Source: Halieaceae bacterium
GTDB lineage: Bacteria; Pseudomonadota; Gammaproteobacteria; Pseudomonadales; Halieaceae
Length of the DNA: 64,000 bases
Direction: 5' to 3'
Assembly (NCBI GenBank): GCA_902631395.1
Contig: CACOYM010000011.1
Coordinates: forward strand, 22,651 to 86,650
Part shown: one piece after another, positions 45,897 to 54,053 of the stretch
Numbering within the stretch: position 1 is the stretch's first letter
Layout: every line of letters starts with the position of its first letter
Program-made: the position numbers and the translations under genes
The notes under the pieces: model-generated
The model's input: only the letters and a program-made list of their open reading frames with translations
What the model was told of the DNA's origin: nothing
Databases searched by the model: none

Positions 45897-46423
45897 GTGC
45901 CGGCAGTCATAGCGTCAGTGCGCAACAGCTCGTAGACACATTTAACCTAACTTTTGAGCACAGTGAACGCACAATCCTGCGCGGTGGTGCGGAAGAGCCG
46001 TATTACGAGCCGGGCGAGCCGCATCGCATTGTGTTTAGAGAGAACTTTGTGCGCAGCGCATTGCACGAGGTTGCTCACTGGTGCTCGGCGGGAGAACGCA
46101 GGCGCCGCCTACCCGATTATGGCTACTGGTACAGCCCCGACGGCAGGAATCGCATGCAACAGGCAGCATTCTTTTCGGTAGAAGCGCGTCCGCAGGCCAT
46201 TGAGGCTATGTTCTGTGCTGCCTGCGGTATCCGATTCTTTCCGAGCGTGGATAACATTTCAGCGTCGATTTCATCGGACGAGATTAGCGCGTTCTCCGCG
46301 CGGGTTGATGCGTGGATGATGAGGTTTGAGGTAACGGGATTGCCTATCCGCGCTGCGCGATTCATCAGTGCGCTCTCCGACGAGCAGAGTTGGCGGTCAG
46401 CGACAGACTGGAATTCATCGTGA
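45893..46423 (+). CDS. epmC: Elongation factor P hydroxylase EpmC (YfcM)
   Basis: A 176-aa protein of the YfcM/EpmC family that hydroxylates the modified lysine of EF-P. The metal motif HEVAHWC (His58, His62) and the family-specific RRRLPDYGYWYSPDGR stretch, followed by FFSVEARPQAIEAMF, are diagnostic. The GTG start overlaps the TusA-like stop; the end overlaps pdxB (GTGA). The partner genes epmA, epmB and efp are not in this window. Confidence 0.93.
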   Translation: MSAGSHSVSAQQLVDTFNLTFEHSERTILRGGAEEPYYEPGEPHRIVFRENFVRSALHEVAHWCSAGERRRRLPDYGYWYSPDGRNRMQQAAFFSVEARPQAIEAMFCAACGIRFFPSVDNISASISSDEISAFSARVDAWMMRFEVTGLPIRAARFISALSDEQSWRSATDWNSS

Positions 46424-47622
46424 GCCAGATCGATACACGCAGGTTGGCATGGGTCGTTGATGATGGCATTCCGCTGACGCCCCATTTGCAGGAGCTTGTG
46501 GGTGAGACGTCCGTGCTTCCTGGGAGAGATATTAACGCAGAGACAGTTGTTGACGCGGATATCTTGCTTGTGCGCTCGATTACCCCTATCACGCGTGAAT
46601 TACTTGAGCGAAGTGCATTGAAATTTGTTGGGACAGCGACCGCTGGGCACGATCATATCGATACTCGTGCGTTGGCTGACCTCGGACTTGCGTGGGCTGC
46701 GGCGCCCGGTTTCAATGCAATCTCCGTAATGGAATATGTACTGGCAGCGCTTGTTGAAACGAAATGGCTGCGTGCCGTGCTCGAGGGTGCGCCAGTGGGT
46801 GTTGTGGGCTTGGGAGAAGTTGGTCGTCGGCTTGCTGAACGTCTGGTGGCGATGGGGGCAACCGTGGTGGCATATGACCCCCTGGCCGAGCATTGGCCAT
46901 CGGGGGTTGCGCGGTCTGAAATTGATGTTGTCCTTCGACAGCCTGTGGTTACGCTTCATGCAAGCCTGACCGATACAGGGCCCTACCCCTCACGGCACAT
47001 AATCGATATTCCGCAGACGCATATTATGCTCAAGGCGCTGGCCGAAAGACCTTGCGGTGGCCTGTTCATTAACGCGGCAAGAGGAGGTTTGATCTCGGAG
47101 TCTGCTCTGGATAGATTGCTCGAGAGTGAGTGGACTATTGTGCTGGATACCTGGCCAGGGGAGCCTGCGCTGAGTGCCTCGAATTTGTCGCAGTGTGACT
47201 GGATCTCTCCGCATATTGCTGGGCATTCTGCGCAGGCAAAGCCGCGAGGCAGCGATATGCTGGCGGTGGCAATCGCGCGATGGTCGCAACATCCAGACCT
47301 GATTAGAATACCGCCAAGCGATGATGTAACGACATCGCGGCGCTCGCTCCAAGTGCCCAGCATTGGACCAGACGCCGACGCTATTGATTTTCTGGCTGCT
47401 TTCTTGCTCGAGCACAGCGTGCTGGCGAGAGAGGACGCCAGGTTACGTGACAGCGTTGGAAGGGGGCTGAGTGCAGGTCTATTCGATCACCTCCGCAGTC
47501 ACTACCAGCAACCCGATGAGTGGACTGGTCAATCCATTACGCTTGAGGATGCGACTAACTCTTGGGGAACTGCAATGAGGACGATGGGTCTGAGGGTGCT
47601 TTCTGAACAAGGAGAGGTGTAA
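46420..47622 (+). CDS. pdxB: 4-phosphoerythronate dehydrogenase PdxB
   Basis: A 400-aa D-2-hydroxyacid dehydrogenase of pyridoxal phosphate synthesis. It has [11 protein letters not shown] at the N terminus, [10 protein letters not shown], the NAD motif [16 protein letters not shown], catalytic Arg in INAARGG and His in [16 protein letters not shown]-terminal PdxB-specific dimerisation region follows. The start is GTG 46420, overlapping the epmC stop (GTGA); an upstream ATG is inside epmC. The stop shares one base with the msrB start. Confidence 0.95.
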   Translation: MSQIDTRRLAWVVDDGIPLTPHLQELVGETSVLPGRDINAETVVDADILLVRSITPITRELLERSALKFVGTATAGHDHIDTRALADLGLAWAAAPGFNAISVMEYVLAALVETKWLRAVLEGAPVGVVGLGEVGRRLAERLVAMGATVVAYDPLAEHWPSGVARSEIDVVLRQPVVTLHASLTDTGPYPSRHIIDIPQTHIMLKALAERPCGGLFINAARGGLISESALDRLLESEWTIVLDTWPGEPALSASNLSQCDWISPHIAGHSAQAKPRGSDMLAVAIARWSQHPDLIRIPPSDDVTTSRRSLQVPSIGPDADAIDFLAAFLLEHSVLAREDARLRDSVGRGLSAGLFDHLRSHYQQPDEWTGQSITLEDATNSWGTAMRTMGLRVLSEQGEV

Positions 47623-48023
47623 TGTCTGAGCGGGAAAAAGGCGAGGCGGGTTGGCGCGAACAACTTACGCCAGAAGAGTTCTATGTGCTGCGTCAAAAAG
47701 GTACTGAGCGCGCTTTCACGGGTGAATACTGGAATGTGTGGGAGGAGGGTTCTTATCGTTGTCGTGGTTGTGGTGAGCTGTTGTTTCAATCCGAAACCAA
47801 GTTTGACGCAGGGTGCGGTTGGCCAAGTTTCGATAGGCCAGCGCGAGTCGGTGTGATTGCGGAGGAGCGTGACACGAGTCATGGTATGGTCAGAACTGAA
47901 GTGATGTGTCAGAAATGCGGGGGGCACTTGGGGCACGTGTTCCCTGACGGACCCACTGAGACAGGACAGCGTTATTGCATCAATAGCCTGTCGATCACGC
48001 TGGAAAAGAAAGAGCAGGGTTAG
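47622..48023 (+). CDS. msrB: Peptide-methionine (R)-S-oxide reductase MsrB
   Basis: A 133-aa repair enzyme. Zinc Cys pairs CRGC and CQKC, the GCGWPSF motif, [12 protein letters not shown] and the catalytic Cys in RYCINSLSI are all present. It reduces methionine-R-sulfoxide in proteins. The ATG shares its first base with the pdxB stop (TAATG). It is the last gene of the five-gene operon; converging tRNA genes follow. Confidence 0.97.
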   Translation: MSEREKGEAGWREQLTPEEFYVLRQKGTERAFTGEYWNVWEEGSYRCRGCGELLFQSETKFDAGCGWPSFDRPARVGVIAEERDTSHGMVRTEVMCQKCGGHLGHVFPDGPTETGQRYCINSLSITLEKKEQG

Positions 48024-48068
48024 TCCGCCAAACTACTTCCGTATTGAGTAGAGTTGACTGAAAAAAAG

Positions 48069-48144
48069 TGGAGCGGGAAACGAGGTTCGAACTCGCGACC
48101 TCAACCTTGGCAAGGTTGCGCTCTACCAACTGAGCTATTCCCGC
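48069..48144 (-). tRNA. tRNA-Gly (GCC anticodon)
   Basis: A 76-nt cloverleaf on the minus strand. Acceptor arms GCGGGAA/TTCCCGC, D arm with AGTTGGTA, anticodon loop TTGCCAA (GCC) on a CAACC/GGTTG stem, and T loop TTCGAAC. The 3' CCA is encoded. A 7-nt T-run follows immediately on the same strand and may end the transcript. Confidence 0.97.
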
Positions 48145-48149
48145 AGAAA

Positions 48150-48225
48150 TGGCGTCCCCTAGGGGGTTCGAACCCCTGTTCCCGCCGTGAAAGGGCGGTG
48201 TCCTAGGCCACTAGACGAAGGGGAC
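48150..48225 (-). tRNA. tRNA-Glu (TTC anticodon)
   Basis: A 76-nt cloverleaf on the minus strand, 5 nt before tRNA-Gly. Acceptor arms GTCCCCT/AGGGGAC, anticodon loop CTTTCAC (TTC) on CCGCC/GGCGG, T loop TTCGAAC and encoded CCA. Co-transcribed with tRNA-Gly from the promoter at 48251-48279. Confidence 0.97.
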
Positions 48226-48250
48226 GTTGTCCTAACACCAGAAGGCGCGC

Positions 48251-48279
48251 ATGTTAGTGACCCCCCAAAGGCGCGTCAA
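48251..48279 (-). promoter_or_regulatory. Promoter of the tRNA-Glu/tRNA-Gly pair
   Basis: On the minus strand TTGACG (48274-48279), exactly 17 bp, then TAACAT (48251-48256). The next bases are GCGCGCC, a GC-rich discriminator typical of stable-RNA promoters under stringent control. The start near 48244 is about 20 nt before tRNA-Glu. A C6/G6 inverted repeat overlaps the spacer. Confidence 0.65.
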
Positions 48280-48366
48280 GGGGGGAATTTGCGTTCCTTC
48301 TGATGCGCCAAATGATTCGTTACACTACGCGCGCCCAGGTAGTCTGCACAAACAGGATTTGTCCTC

Positions 48367-49284
48367 ATGTCTCAAGCGCTGAAAATCAAGGGCCTGCAGA
48401 AGATCTATGCCAATGGTTTTAGAGCACTGAAGGGCATTGACCTCGAGGTGAGGGAGGGGGACTTCTTCGCGCTGTTGGGGCCTAACGGCGCGGGCAAGAG
48501 CACGACGATTGGTGTGATCTGCTCGCTGGTCAACAAGACCGCAGGTACGGTATTGGTAAAAGGCGTTGACATTGACGAGGACTTTCCCGGCGCTAAACGC
48601 CATCTTGGCGTTGTGCCTCAAGAGTTCAATTTTAACGTGTTTGAAACGGTCGAAGATATCCTTATACATCAGGCTGGCTACTACGGTATCCCAATGAAAA
48701 CAGCCCTTGAGCGCATCGATTCATGCCTCCTCAAGCTTGGATTGTCGGAGCAACGCAATACTCGTGCAAGAATGCTCTCAGGTGGGATGAAGCGTCGATT
48801 GATGATCGCGCGAGCGCTCATCCACGAACCGAGCGTATTGATATTAGATGAGCCAACCGCAGGCGTTGATATCGAGATGCGGCGCTCGATGTACGAATTC
48901 CTTAGAGAGATCAATGAAGCCGGCACGACCATTATTTTGACTACGCATTACCTAGAAGAGGCTGAAAGCCTCTGCCGCAATATCGCCATCATTAACAACG
49001 GTGAAATTGTGACCAACACATCGATGAAAAATCTGCTGCGCGAACTTCATCGAGAAACATTCATCCTCGACACGCGCGAGCCGCTGCCTGAGAGAATTCA
49101 GGTTCCCGGATTTGAAGTGTCGAGAGTAGATGATTTTTGCCTAGAAGCGCAGATCGAGCAAGGCCAGGATTTGGCAGAGCTGATGTCCCGGTTGCACGGG
49201 TCGGGGGTAAGTATTATCAGTATGCGCAATCGCGAGAATCGCCTCGAGCAAATATTTGTATCATTGTTGGAGCAGGCCTCGTGA
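48367..49284 (+). CDS. yadG: ABC transporter ATP-binding protein (YadG-like)
   Basis: A 305-aa ABC-2-type ATPase. Walker A GPNGAGKST is near residues 39-47, signature MLSGGMKRRLMIARAL near 138, Walker B VLILDEPTAGVD, and H-loop TTHYLEEAE. A C-terminal extension of about 80 residues is typical of drug- or polysaccharide-type exporters. It overlaps its permease by 4 bp (GTGA). Sequence features match E. coli YadG; substrate unknown. Confidence 0.92.
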   Translation: MSQALKIKGLQKIYANGFRALKGIDLEVREGDFFALLGPNGAGKSTTIGVICSLVNKTAGTVLVKGVDIDEDFPGAKRHLGVVPQEFNFNVFETVEDILIHQAGYYGIPMKTALERIDSCLLKLGLSEQRNTRARMLSGGMKRRLMIARALIHEPSVLILDEPTAGVDIEMRRSMYEFLREINEAGTTIILTTHYLEEAESLCRNIAIINNGEIVTNTSMKNLLRELHRETFILDTREPLPERIQVPGFEVSRVDDFCLEAQIEQGQDLAELMSRLHGSGVSIISMRNRENRLEQIFVSLLEQAS

Positions 49285-50054
49285 GCCCCTATGAGCAGTA
49301 CATCGCCTTATTGACCCTGATGCGCAAAGAGATCCGGCGTTACACCCGGATCTGGTCTCAGACACTGTTGCCCTCGGCGATAACGATGTCGTTGTATTTT
49401 CTTATATTCGGGGGGCTAATTGGCTCTCGCATCGGTGAGATGGGTGGCGTGAGCTACATGGAATTTGTTGTGCCCGGGCTGATCATGATGGCGATTGTGA
49501 CCAACTCTTACGCCAACGTTGTGGCATCCTTTTTCGGCGCTAAATTTAACAACAGCATTGAAGAACTCCTAGTTTCGCCGACGCCAAACCAAATCATCTT
49601 GCTAGGGTTTGTGTCAGGCGGTGTCACTCGGGGCATGTTGGTCGCTGTTATCGTGACACTTGTTGCATCGCTGTTCGTAGATCTCAATATTCATAGTTAT
49701 GCGGTGGTCATTACGGTAGTCGCGCTTACCTCCGCCCTCTTTTCGCTGTGTGGGCTCATCAACGGCGTCTTCGCGAATACATTCGATGACATCAATATCG
49801 TACCTGCATTTGTATTAACGCCGCTCACCTATTTGGGTGGCGTATTTTACTCCCTTGAGTTACTGCCCGAGTTCTGGGCTACCGTCTCGCAAGCCAATCC
49901 GTTGGTGTATGTGGTGAATGCCTTTCGATTCGGGGTTTTGGGCGTAAGTGACGTCAGCTTGGGTTTTGCTTTTGGCATGATTGGTGCATTCACCGTGGGG
50001 GCCTATTGGTATGCGGCGTACTTGTTGCGCACGGGCACCCGACTGAGAACCTGA
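49281..50054 (+). CDS. yadH: ABC-2 type permease (YadH-like)
   Basis: A 257-aa inner-membrane permease with six helices. MEFVVPGLIMMAIVTNSYANV, SIEELLVSPTP and LTPLTYLGGVFYS are hallmark ABC-2 permease motifs. GTG 49281 overlaps the yadG stop; the longer upstream frame is yadG sequence out of frame. Its stop shares one base with queF (TGATG). It forms the exporter with the YadG-like ATPase. Confidence 0.92.
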   Translation: MSPYEQYIALLTLMRKEIRRYTRIWSQTLLPSAITMSLYFLIFGGLIGSRIGEMGGVSYMEFVVPGLIMMAIVTNSYANVVASFFGAKFNNSIEELLVSPTPNQIILLGFVSGGVTRGMLVAVIVTLVASLFVDLNIHSYAVVITVVALTSALFSLCGLINGVFANTFDDINIVPAFVLTPLTYLGGVFYSLELLPEFWATVSQANPLVYVVNAFRFGVLGVSDVSLGFAFGMIGAFTVGAYWYAAYLLRTGTRLRT

Positions 50055-50845
50055 TGGGCATGGTAGGTGTCCTCGGACAGACAGTCGCCGCGCCTGAGTC
50101 ATACGCTCCCGAGGTCTTGGAGCCTATCCAGCGAGTTGACCGAGAATCCTCGGCACCCTACGGATGGGATGTCTGGCATCTCTATGAGCTCTCTTGGTGT
50201 TTGGGTGGTTCCATAGCGCACTGGGTTGGCTGGCTATCGATACCGGCGCACTCACCTGCGACGGTAGAATCTAAATCTCTCAAGCTTTATCTCAACTCTT
50301 TGAACTTCCATCGCTTCGAGAGCGATGAATCGGCGTTTGCTACGATCGTCTCTGACGTTTCCCGGGCCATAGGTGCGGAAGTGCAACTTCAATTCGTCGA
50401 GGTCGATCAGTTGGATTCCATCACCGAAGAATTGTCTGGCGTAAATCTGCCTGTTTGCGGCGAAGATGAGATTCTTGAGACCATCTCACACGAGGTGTTA
50501 TCGCATTCACCGTGGAAGCAGAGCATAGTATCTGAAGAATTAGTTAGTCATAGCCTTAGGTCTTTGTGCCCCGTTACGGCGCAGCCGGATTGGGGCAGTC
50601 TGTCCATTCGCTATACAGGTGAGCCGATAGACCACAAGAGTGTGTCTCAATATCTCGGCGCTTACAGAACCCATCAGGGTTTCCATGAGCAATGCGTTGA
50701 TCAGATTTATGCCGATCTGATGACACTACATCCAACATCACTGCAGGTGGCGGCTTTTTATCAGCGTCGCGGTGGTGTGGATATCACCCCTTGGAGAAGC
50801 TCTGAGCCTATGGCGATTCAGCCCCGGCGATTAGGGCGTCAGTAG
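50054..50845 (+). CDS. queF: NADPH-dependent 7-cyano-7-deazaguanine reductase QueF
   Basis: A 263-aa enzyme of the long, two-domain QueF type. The QueF motif ESKSLKLYLNSLN is at about 72-84; the catalytic Cys172 and Asp179 are in LCPVTAQPDWGS. It reduces preQ0 to preQ1 in queuosine synthesis. ATG 50054 overlaps the permease stop by one base. It may be translated with the ABC pair, though no functional tie is known. Confidence 0.95.
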   Translation: MGMVGVLGQTVAAPESYAPEVLEPIQRVDRESSAPYGWDVWHLYELSWCLGGSIAHWVGWLSIPAHSPATVESKSLKLYLNSLNFHRFESDESAFATIVSDVSRAIGAEVQLQFVEVDQLDSITEELSGVNLPVCGEDEILETISHEVLSHSPWKQSIVSEELVSHSLRSLCPVTAQPDWGSLSIRYTGEPIDHKSVSQYLGAYRTHQGFHEQCVDQIYADLMTLHPTSLQVAAFYQRRGGVDITPWRSSEPMAIQPRRLGRQ

Positions 50846-50957
50846 TCTCCATGCTCTCTGAACATACTGGCTTTAGTGCCCTATGCGGAGAATGCCTCAG
50901 TATTACTTCTGCGCTGTCCTCTGAGACGTCTCGGAGAGCGCCTTCCCTGAAACGGAT

Positions 50958-51320
50958 TTGAAGGCTTTGTTTCTCTTGGGCTTGCAGCAATTTGTGGGGT
51001 GGCAGGAAAGTCAGCTTGACAGCGCATTCCCTGTCGGTGAGGGTTCGGAGGTGGCGTCTCTGCCGTCAGATACAATTGCGTCTGACCCCAATAAGAGGGA
51101 GGTTTTACCAATCGAAACGGGGCTCCTCACGCAGTGTGACGCTGCGTTTGGTGTGTCTGAGTCGCAGCAATCGGTAACTGGAAGGCCGCAGCTATGGGTG
51201 AGCGACGTATCGTGTCTCACTCGCAGTGTTGAGATGGTCGACTTGACGCGCCATGGTGCCCGCATGCGTGTGGTCGTCACCGTCGACGCACCTACCTTAG
51301 AGATTGGGGCGTCTTTCTAG
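50958..51320 (+). CDS. Hypothetical protein, doubtful
   Basis: A 120-aa open frame of unknown function beginning with TTG after queF. The N terminus has a short hydrophobic stretch (ALFLLGLQQFVGW) and the C terminus a beta-rich stretch (ARMRVVVTVDAPTLEIGA). There is no clear ribosome site, no family recognised, and the frame extends upstream to a TGA at 50922 without a better start. It could be a real orphan or the remnant of one. The rest of the 50846-51369 region shows no other gene. Confidence 0.3.
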   Translation: MKALFLLGLQQFVGWQESQLDSAFPVGEGSEVASLPSDTIASDPNKREVLPIETGLLTQCDAAFGVSESQQSVTGRPQLWVSDVSCLTRSVEMVDLTRHGARMRVVVTVDAPTLEIGASF

Positions 51321-51350
51321 CGATCTGTGGTCTGGGGCGACGAGCCGCTG

Positions 51351-51359
51351 TGCTAAACT
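51351..51359 (+). promoter_or_regulatory. Extended -10 of the tRNA-Ser promoter
   Basis: TGCTAAACT is an extended -10 (TG-N-TAAACT) ending 10 nt before tRNA-Ser, the right place for a tRNA promoter. No good -35 is visible at 17 bp. Confidence 0.4.
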
Positions 51360-51369
51360 CAGCACTCCC

Positions 51370-51457
51370 GGAGAGATGGCCGAGTGGTCGAAGGCGCACG
51401 CCTGGAAAGTGTGTATACGGCAACGTATCGAGGGTTCGAATCCCTCTCTCTCCGCCA
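51370..51457 (+). tRNA. tRNA-Ser (GGA anticodon)
   Basis: An 88-nt class II tRNA. Acceptor arms GGAGAGA/TCTCTCC, D arm with GAGTGGTCGAAGGC, anticodon loop containing CTGGAAA (GGA), a long variable arm (TGTATACGGCAACGTATC region), T loop TTCGAAT and encoded CCA. Its 3' end is repeated exactly at 52551-52565, marking an integration site. Confidence 0.97.
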
Positions 51458-51458
51458 T
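51444..51458 (+). repeat. Left attachment-like repeat in tRNA-Ser
   Basis: Left copy of the 15-nt direct repeat; it covers the end of the T arm, acceptor stem, discriminator and CCA of tRNA-Ser, so the tRNA stays intact. Confidence 0.65.
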
Positions 51459-51573
51459 CTGCCTGTAACCGCTGGATACCTTAGCCGCCAGTTAAGGGAC
51501 TCCGACTTCTGATTTAGGCCCCCACGGCCCTGATATGATCGGTCAGGTCTGAGATTTCAGAGAGTCGGACAGG

Positions 51574-52143
51574 ATGAGAAAAAAAATCAAACTGCTCACC
51601 GTCGCTGTCGAGTCAGCCGCTGTAGGCACGGCCACCTTTTTCGCAACGGGGTATGGAATTGCGACAGTAGTTGAAGAAAACGGCGGCAGAACCTGGGGCG
51701 AGAATGGGTTACTCATCGGCCTCGCGGCCGTCGTTTCTTCTGGGTTAGCAGCCTATAAGTGGTTCCAGACTCGCTGGAAAGGCAACGCAGCAGGCTTGTA
51801 TGACATCGCAGCTACTGCGAAATCAGAGTGGGACTCGCTCGATAAGCGCAAGGAAAAAATAGGCTTTGCTGCCGCCGCTTGGTTGGCCTTCTTTAACGCA
51901 GTCATGGTAGTGAACGTCCCTGTATTTATCGTAGTCTGCAGTAAGTGCGATATGTTTGAGAGTAAAAGTCTCTACTACCGGTTGACGCACGGATACTACG
52001 ATCTTCTGGCGACACTACCCGGCCAGGGATTATGGTTGTTGTTAGGTCTGTCGCCGGTAACTTGGATATTGCTCTACATTTGGACGGGGGCCACGGGGAT
52101 CCTGCCCTGGAGACGGCCGCCGCGCACTGGGAATAACTCATGA
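51574..52143 (+). CDS. Membrane protein of unknown function inside the mini-element
   Basis: A 189-aa protein, not recognised. Hydrophobic helices lie at about residues 10-28, 45-62, 95-118 and 148-172. A charged cytoplasmic loop (KSEWDSLDKRKEKIG) sits near the middle, and a short CSKC motif follows the third helix. The tail is basic and proline-rich (PWRRPPRTGNN). ATG with GGACAGG directly before it. It is the only substantial gene between the tRNA-Ser repeats and has its own terminator, so it is likely the cargo. No toxin, defence or transport family could be assigned. Confidence 0.7.
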   Translation: MRKKIKLLTVAVESAAVGTATFFATGYGIATVVEENGGRTWGENGLLIGLAAVVSSGLAAYKWFQTRWKGNAAGLYDIAATAKSEWDSLDKRKEKIGFAAAAWLAFFNAVMVVNVPVFIVVCSKCDMFESKSLYYRLTHGYYDLLATLPGQGLWLLLGLSPVTWILLYIWTGATGILPWRRPPRTGNNS

Positions 52144-52175
52144 GGCGGCTATGCGCTTTTGCCACCCCACTCATT

Positions 52176-52195
52176 CACCGCCTGACGGTGTTTTT
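52176..52195 (+). terminator. Intrinsic terminator after the element gene
   Basis: CACCG-CCTGA-CGGTG followed at once by TTTTT, 33 bp after the stop codon. Short but perfect stem with a clean T-run. Confidence 0.6.
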
Positions 52196-52467
52196 ACATA
52201 CTGCCAACTTGACGCCCGAATCCTCTATAAGGAAGGCCGCTTACATAAAAATGCGAGCCGCCATGACGAGAGATGACGACTGAAACGCGAAGGCTTTCGA
52301 TTGGTCATTTCATATATCCACCCTAAAGGGGTCCATATCTCACACGGGGGGACGCCGCCAGCCGGATACGCCCAGGGTGGGGATATCCGGTGGTAGGGCA
52401 GGGCGGCCAGCTGGTGAGAGGGCCTTGCTGCCAGTGACTCGATAGCAGCGTTCAGACAGCGAGCTTC

Positions 52468-52490
52468 TGGGGGGACATTTGGGGGGACAT
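52468..52490 (+). repeat. Tandem TGGGGGGACAT repeats
   Basis: TGGGGGGACAT occurs twice with a 12-nt period (52468-52478 and 52480-52490), 60 bp inside the right attachment-like repeat. Such short G-rich direct repeats near an attachment end resemble integrase or excisionase arm-binding sites. Confidence 0.5.
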
Positions 52491-52550
52491 GGGGAGTCAG
52501 TGATTGGTGAATGTATCAATGGCAATGGATTCAGGCCCGTATTCGACGCA

Positions 52551-52565
52551 CTCTCTCTCCGCCAT
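52551..52565 (+). repeat. Right attachment-like repeat
   Basis: Second exact copy of the 15-nt tRNA-Ser end (CTCTCTCTCCGCCAT), not part of any tRNA here. Confidence 0.65.
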
Positions 52566-52667
52566 TGCCGCATTGCGGTAGCTGGTTTGATGTTGGTGTA
52601 GGCCCTGCCTATTACGACTGATGACTAAACCACTTCGCGCCATCCTGCTGTTCCTGTTATCGGCTCC

Positions 52668-53087
52668 TCATACTGAAAGCGCTGCAAAAATCTCCATTGA
52701 AATCATTGAGAGCAGAATCAAAGAAGAGTTTGCGAAACATGCTGCTCGCCAGGAGACATTATTAACAGTCAGCTGTATAGCTGAGTGAATCACCCTGAGA
52801 GATACGTAGGCCCATGCGAGCCAAATATTTGTCTGGCTTACCGTGTCAACAAGATGTATGTAAATCAAAACAGCGTAAAAAAGCGTTGGCTGCTCAAATA
52901 TGTGATTGTAGTTATCAGTTACATATCTGAATTTTTCAGACATTTTTGGACGCAATTCATCCGAGTGCTTCGCGAACTGCAGATTGCCCCACTGCTTTAT
53001 AACTACTGGTACTCGGGTCATCACTAAGATTGCGGTAATCAATCCAGACCACGCCATCATTGCTAACATTGGATCCAATATGCTCAT
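52668..53087 (-). CDS. MAPEG family membrane protein
   Basis: A 139-aa protein with four hydrophobic helices (about residues 8-25, 68-85, 87-105 and 115-135). The motif RYVTDNYNHIFEQPTLFYAV between helices 1 and 2 and RVIHSAIQLTVNNV in helix 3 are characteristic of the MAPEG fold (membrane-associated proteins of eicosanoid and glutathione metabolism). Bacterial members are often glutathione-transferase-like or uncharacterised. It lies alone just outside the mini-element. Function in the cell unknown. Confidence 0.8.
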   Translation of the reverse strand: MSILDPMLAMMAWSGLITAILVMTRVPVVIKQWGNLQFAKHSDELRPKMSEKFRYVTDNYNHIFEQPTLFYAVLIYIHLVDTVSQTNIWLAWAYVSLRVIHSAIQLTVNNVSWRAACFANSSLILLSMISMEIFAALSV

Positions 53088-53404
53088 ATCAAATACTCTT
53101 TACCAGGACTCACAAATGATAGCTTTCTGAGCTATCCACTCGGCTATAGAGATGCCCCTACTGTATCTGGGCTGTAACCATCACAGTCGCAACCGCGGTT
53201 AGCCCCCCCCATCGGGGGGCAATGCGGATTTTGCTGAGACTCCTAAGCCAAATTAACTGCACTCGGAAGTGATCTAACATAAGCGAGGGGGGCGTTTGAC
53301 TTTTAGCGGGGTGGGTTGTCTTGTGTGGTGCCAGTGTAAAGGGAACTTAATACCCCTCGATCATTGCGATCGTGCCGGTTTAAGTCAGGCCTTGGGCATC
53401 ACAA
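53088..53404. other. Intergenic region with two hairpins
   Basis: No gene is seen. Two perfect inverted repeats stand out: GATAGCT-5 nt-AGCTATC at 53118-53136, and a GC-rich hairpin built from GCCCCCC and GGGGGGC at 53202-53220. The second lies about 185 bp after the minus-strand gene at 53405 but lacks a T-run. It may hold the promoter of the MAPEG gene. Confidence 0.5.
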
Positions 53405-53983
53405 TCAACTTAATAAAAACAGGTCTTTGATCTCCAATCGCTGCGAGGCATTTATTGAGCCGTTATATTCAATAGATGCGACGTAGCCGAGAGCAATTTT
53501 CCCTTCATCAAGCTTCACATCTACCAAGTGATATTCCATTGAGGTATTACCCTCACTATCGGTCATAGTCAGCATCTGTCCGGTCGCCAACCACTCCTTC
53601 ATCTCACCTTCGTCGTTTTCAGCATTGTTTGGAATAATCCATTGTATTTCCCAAGTGGTATTCGACTCTTGAATCCAGCCTTCTAATGTTTTTCGTTGAG
53701 CCTCACTACCTACAACTATTTGGCCGTTCGCCATCACAACGCTGAAATCCTCAGCATTCATTGATGCGATCTTTTCAAAGTCTCTGTCATTGTGAGCTTG
53801 GATGTATTCCTCCCAAATCTTCATGTTTGACAAATCGCCTGCGTACAGTGGTTTGGACTCACCTCCTACTGAGAGGCCCATGCCAATCACGGGCAGTTTT
53901 TCGTTCTCCTCGTGATGTCCTGCTTCCACGATAGACGCTGTGACCAAAAGTGCTGATAACGCTGTAAAAATCATGTGTCTCAT
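53405..53983 (-). CDS. Secreted NTF2/SnoaL-like protein
   Basis: A 192-aa protein with a signal peptide (MRHMIFTALSALLVTASIVEA). The mature domain begins IWEEYIQAHNDRDFEKIASM and VVMANGQIVVGSEAQRKTL, the typical first helix and turn of NTF2-like/SnoaL folds, followed by alternating beta strands to the end. Such proteins bind small ligands or are unusual enzymes; no catalytic residues are clear. ATG 53983 has AAGGA 7 nt upstream; a start 17 codons earlier is not needed. No linked genes. Confidence 0.72.
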   Translation of the reverse strand: MRHMIFTALSALLVTASIVEAGHHEENEKLPVIGMGLSVGGESKPLYAGDLSNMKIWEEYIQAHNDRDFEKIASMNAEDFSVVMANGQIVVGSEAQRKTLEGWIQESNTTWEIQWIIPNNAENDEGEMKEWLATGQMLTMTDSEGNTSMEYHLVDVKLDEGKIALGYVASIEYNGSINASQRLEIKDLFLLS

Positions 53984-54053
53984 AGGTTTTTCCTTGCTGA
54001 AGTCAAAATCCGCCGAACGTTCACAAAGTGTCACATTTGCGCTGACATGACTC

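Larger units (their letters stand above)
51444..52565 (+). mobile_element. tRNA-Ser-flanked mini-element or island remnant
   Basis: An identical 15-nt repeat, CTCTCTCTCCGCCAT, occurs at the 3' end of tRNA-Ser and again 1,107 bp downstream, as left by site-specific integration into a tRNA gene. Between the copies lie one membrane-protein gene, an intrinsic terminator, and two direct TGGGGGGACAT repeats near the right end. No integrase or other mobility gene is present, so it is either a deletion remnant or a small element moved by another element's integrase. The 350 bp between the terminator and the right repeat holds no clear gene. Confidence 0.6.

Noticed and set aside
53118-53170. tRNA-like fragment on the minus strand (GCCGAGTGG, TAGCTCAG)
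   Set aside because: Only D-arm-like words are present; no acceptor stem, anticodon arm or TTCGA loop can be built.
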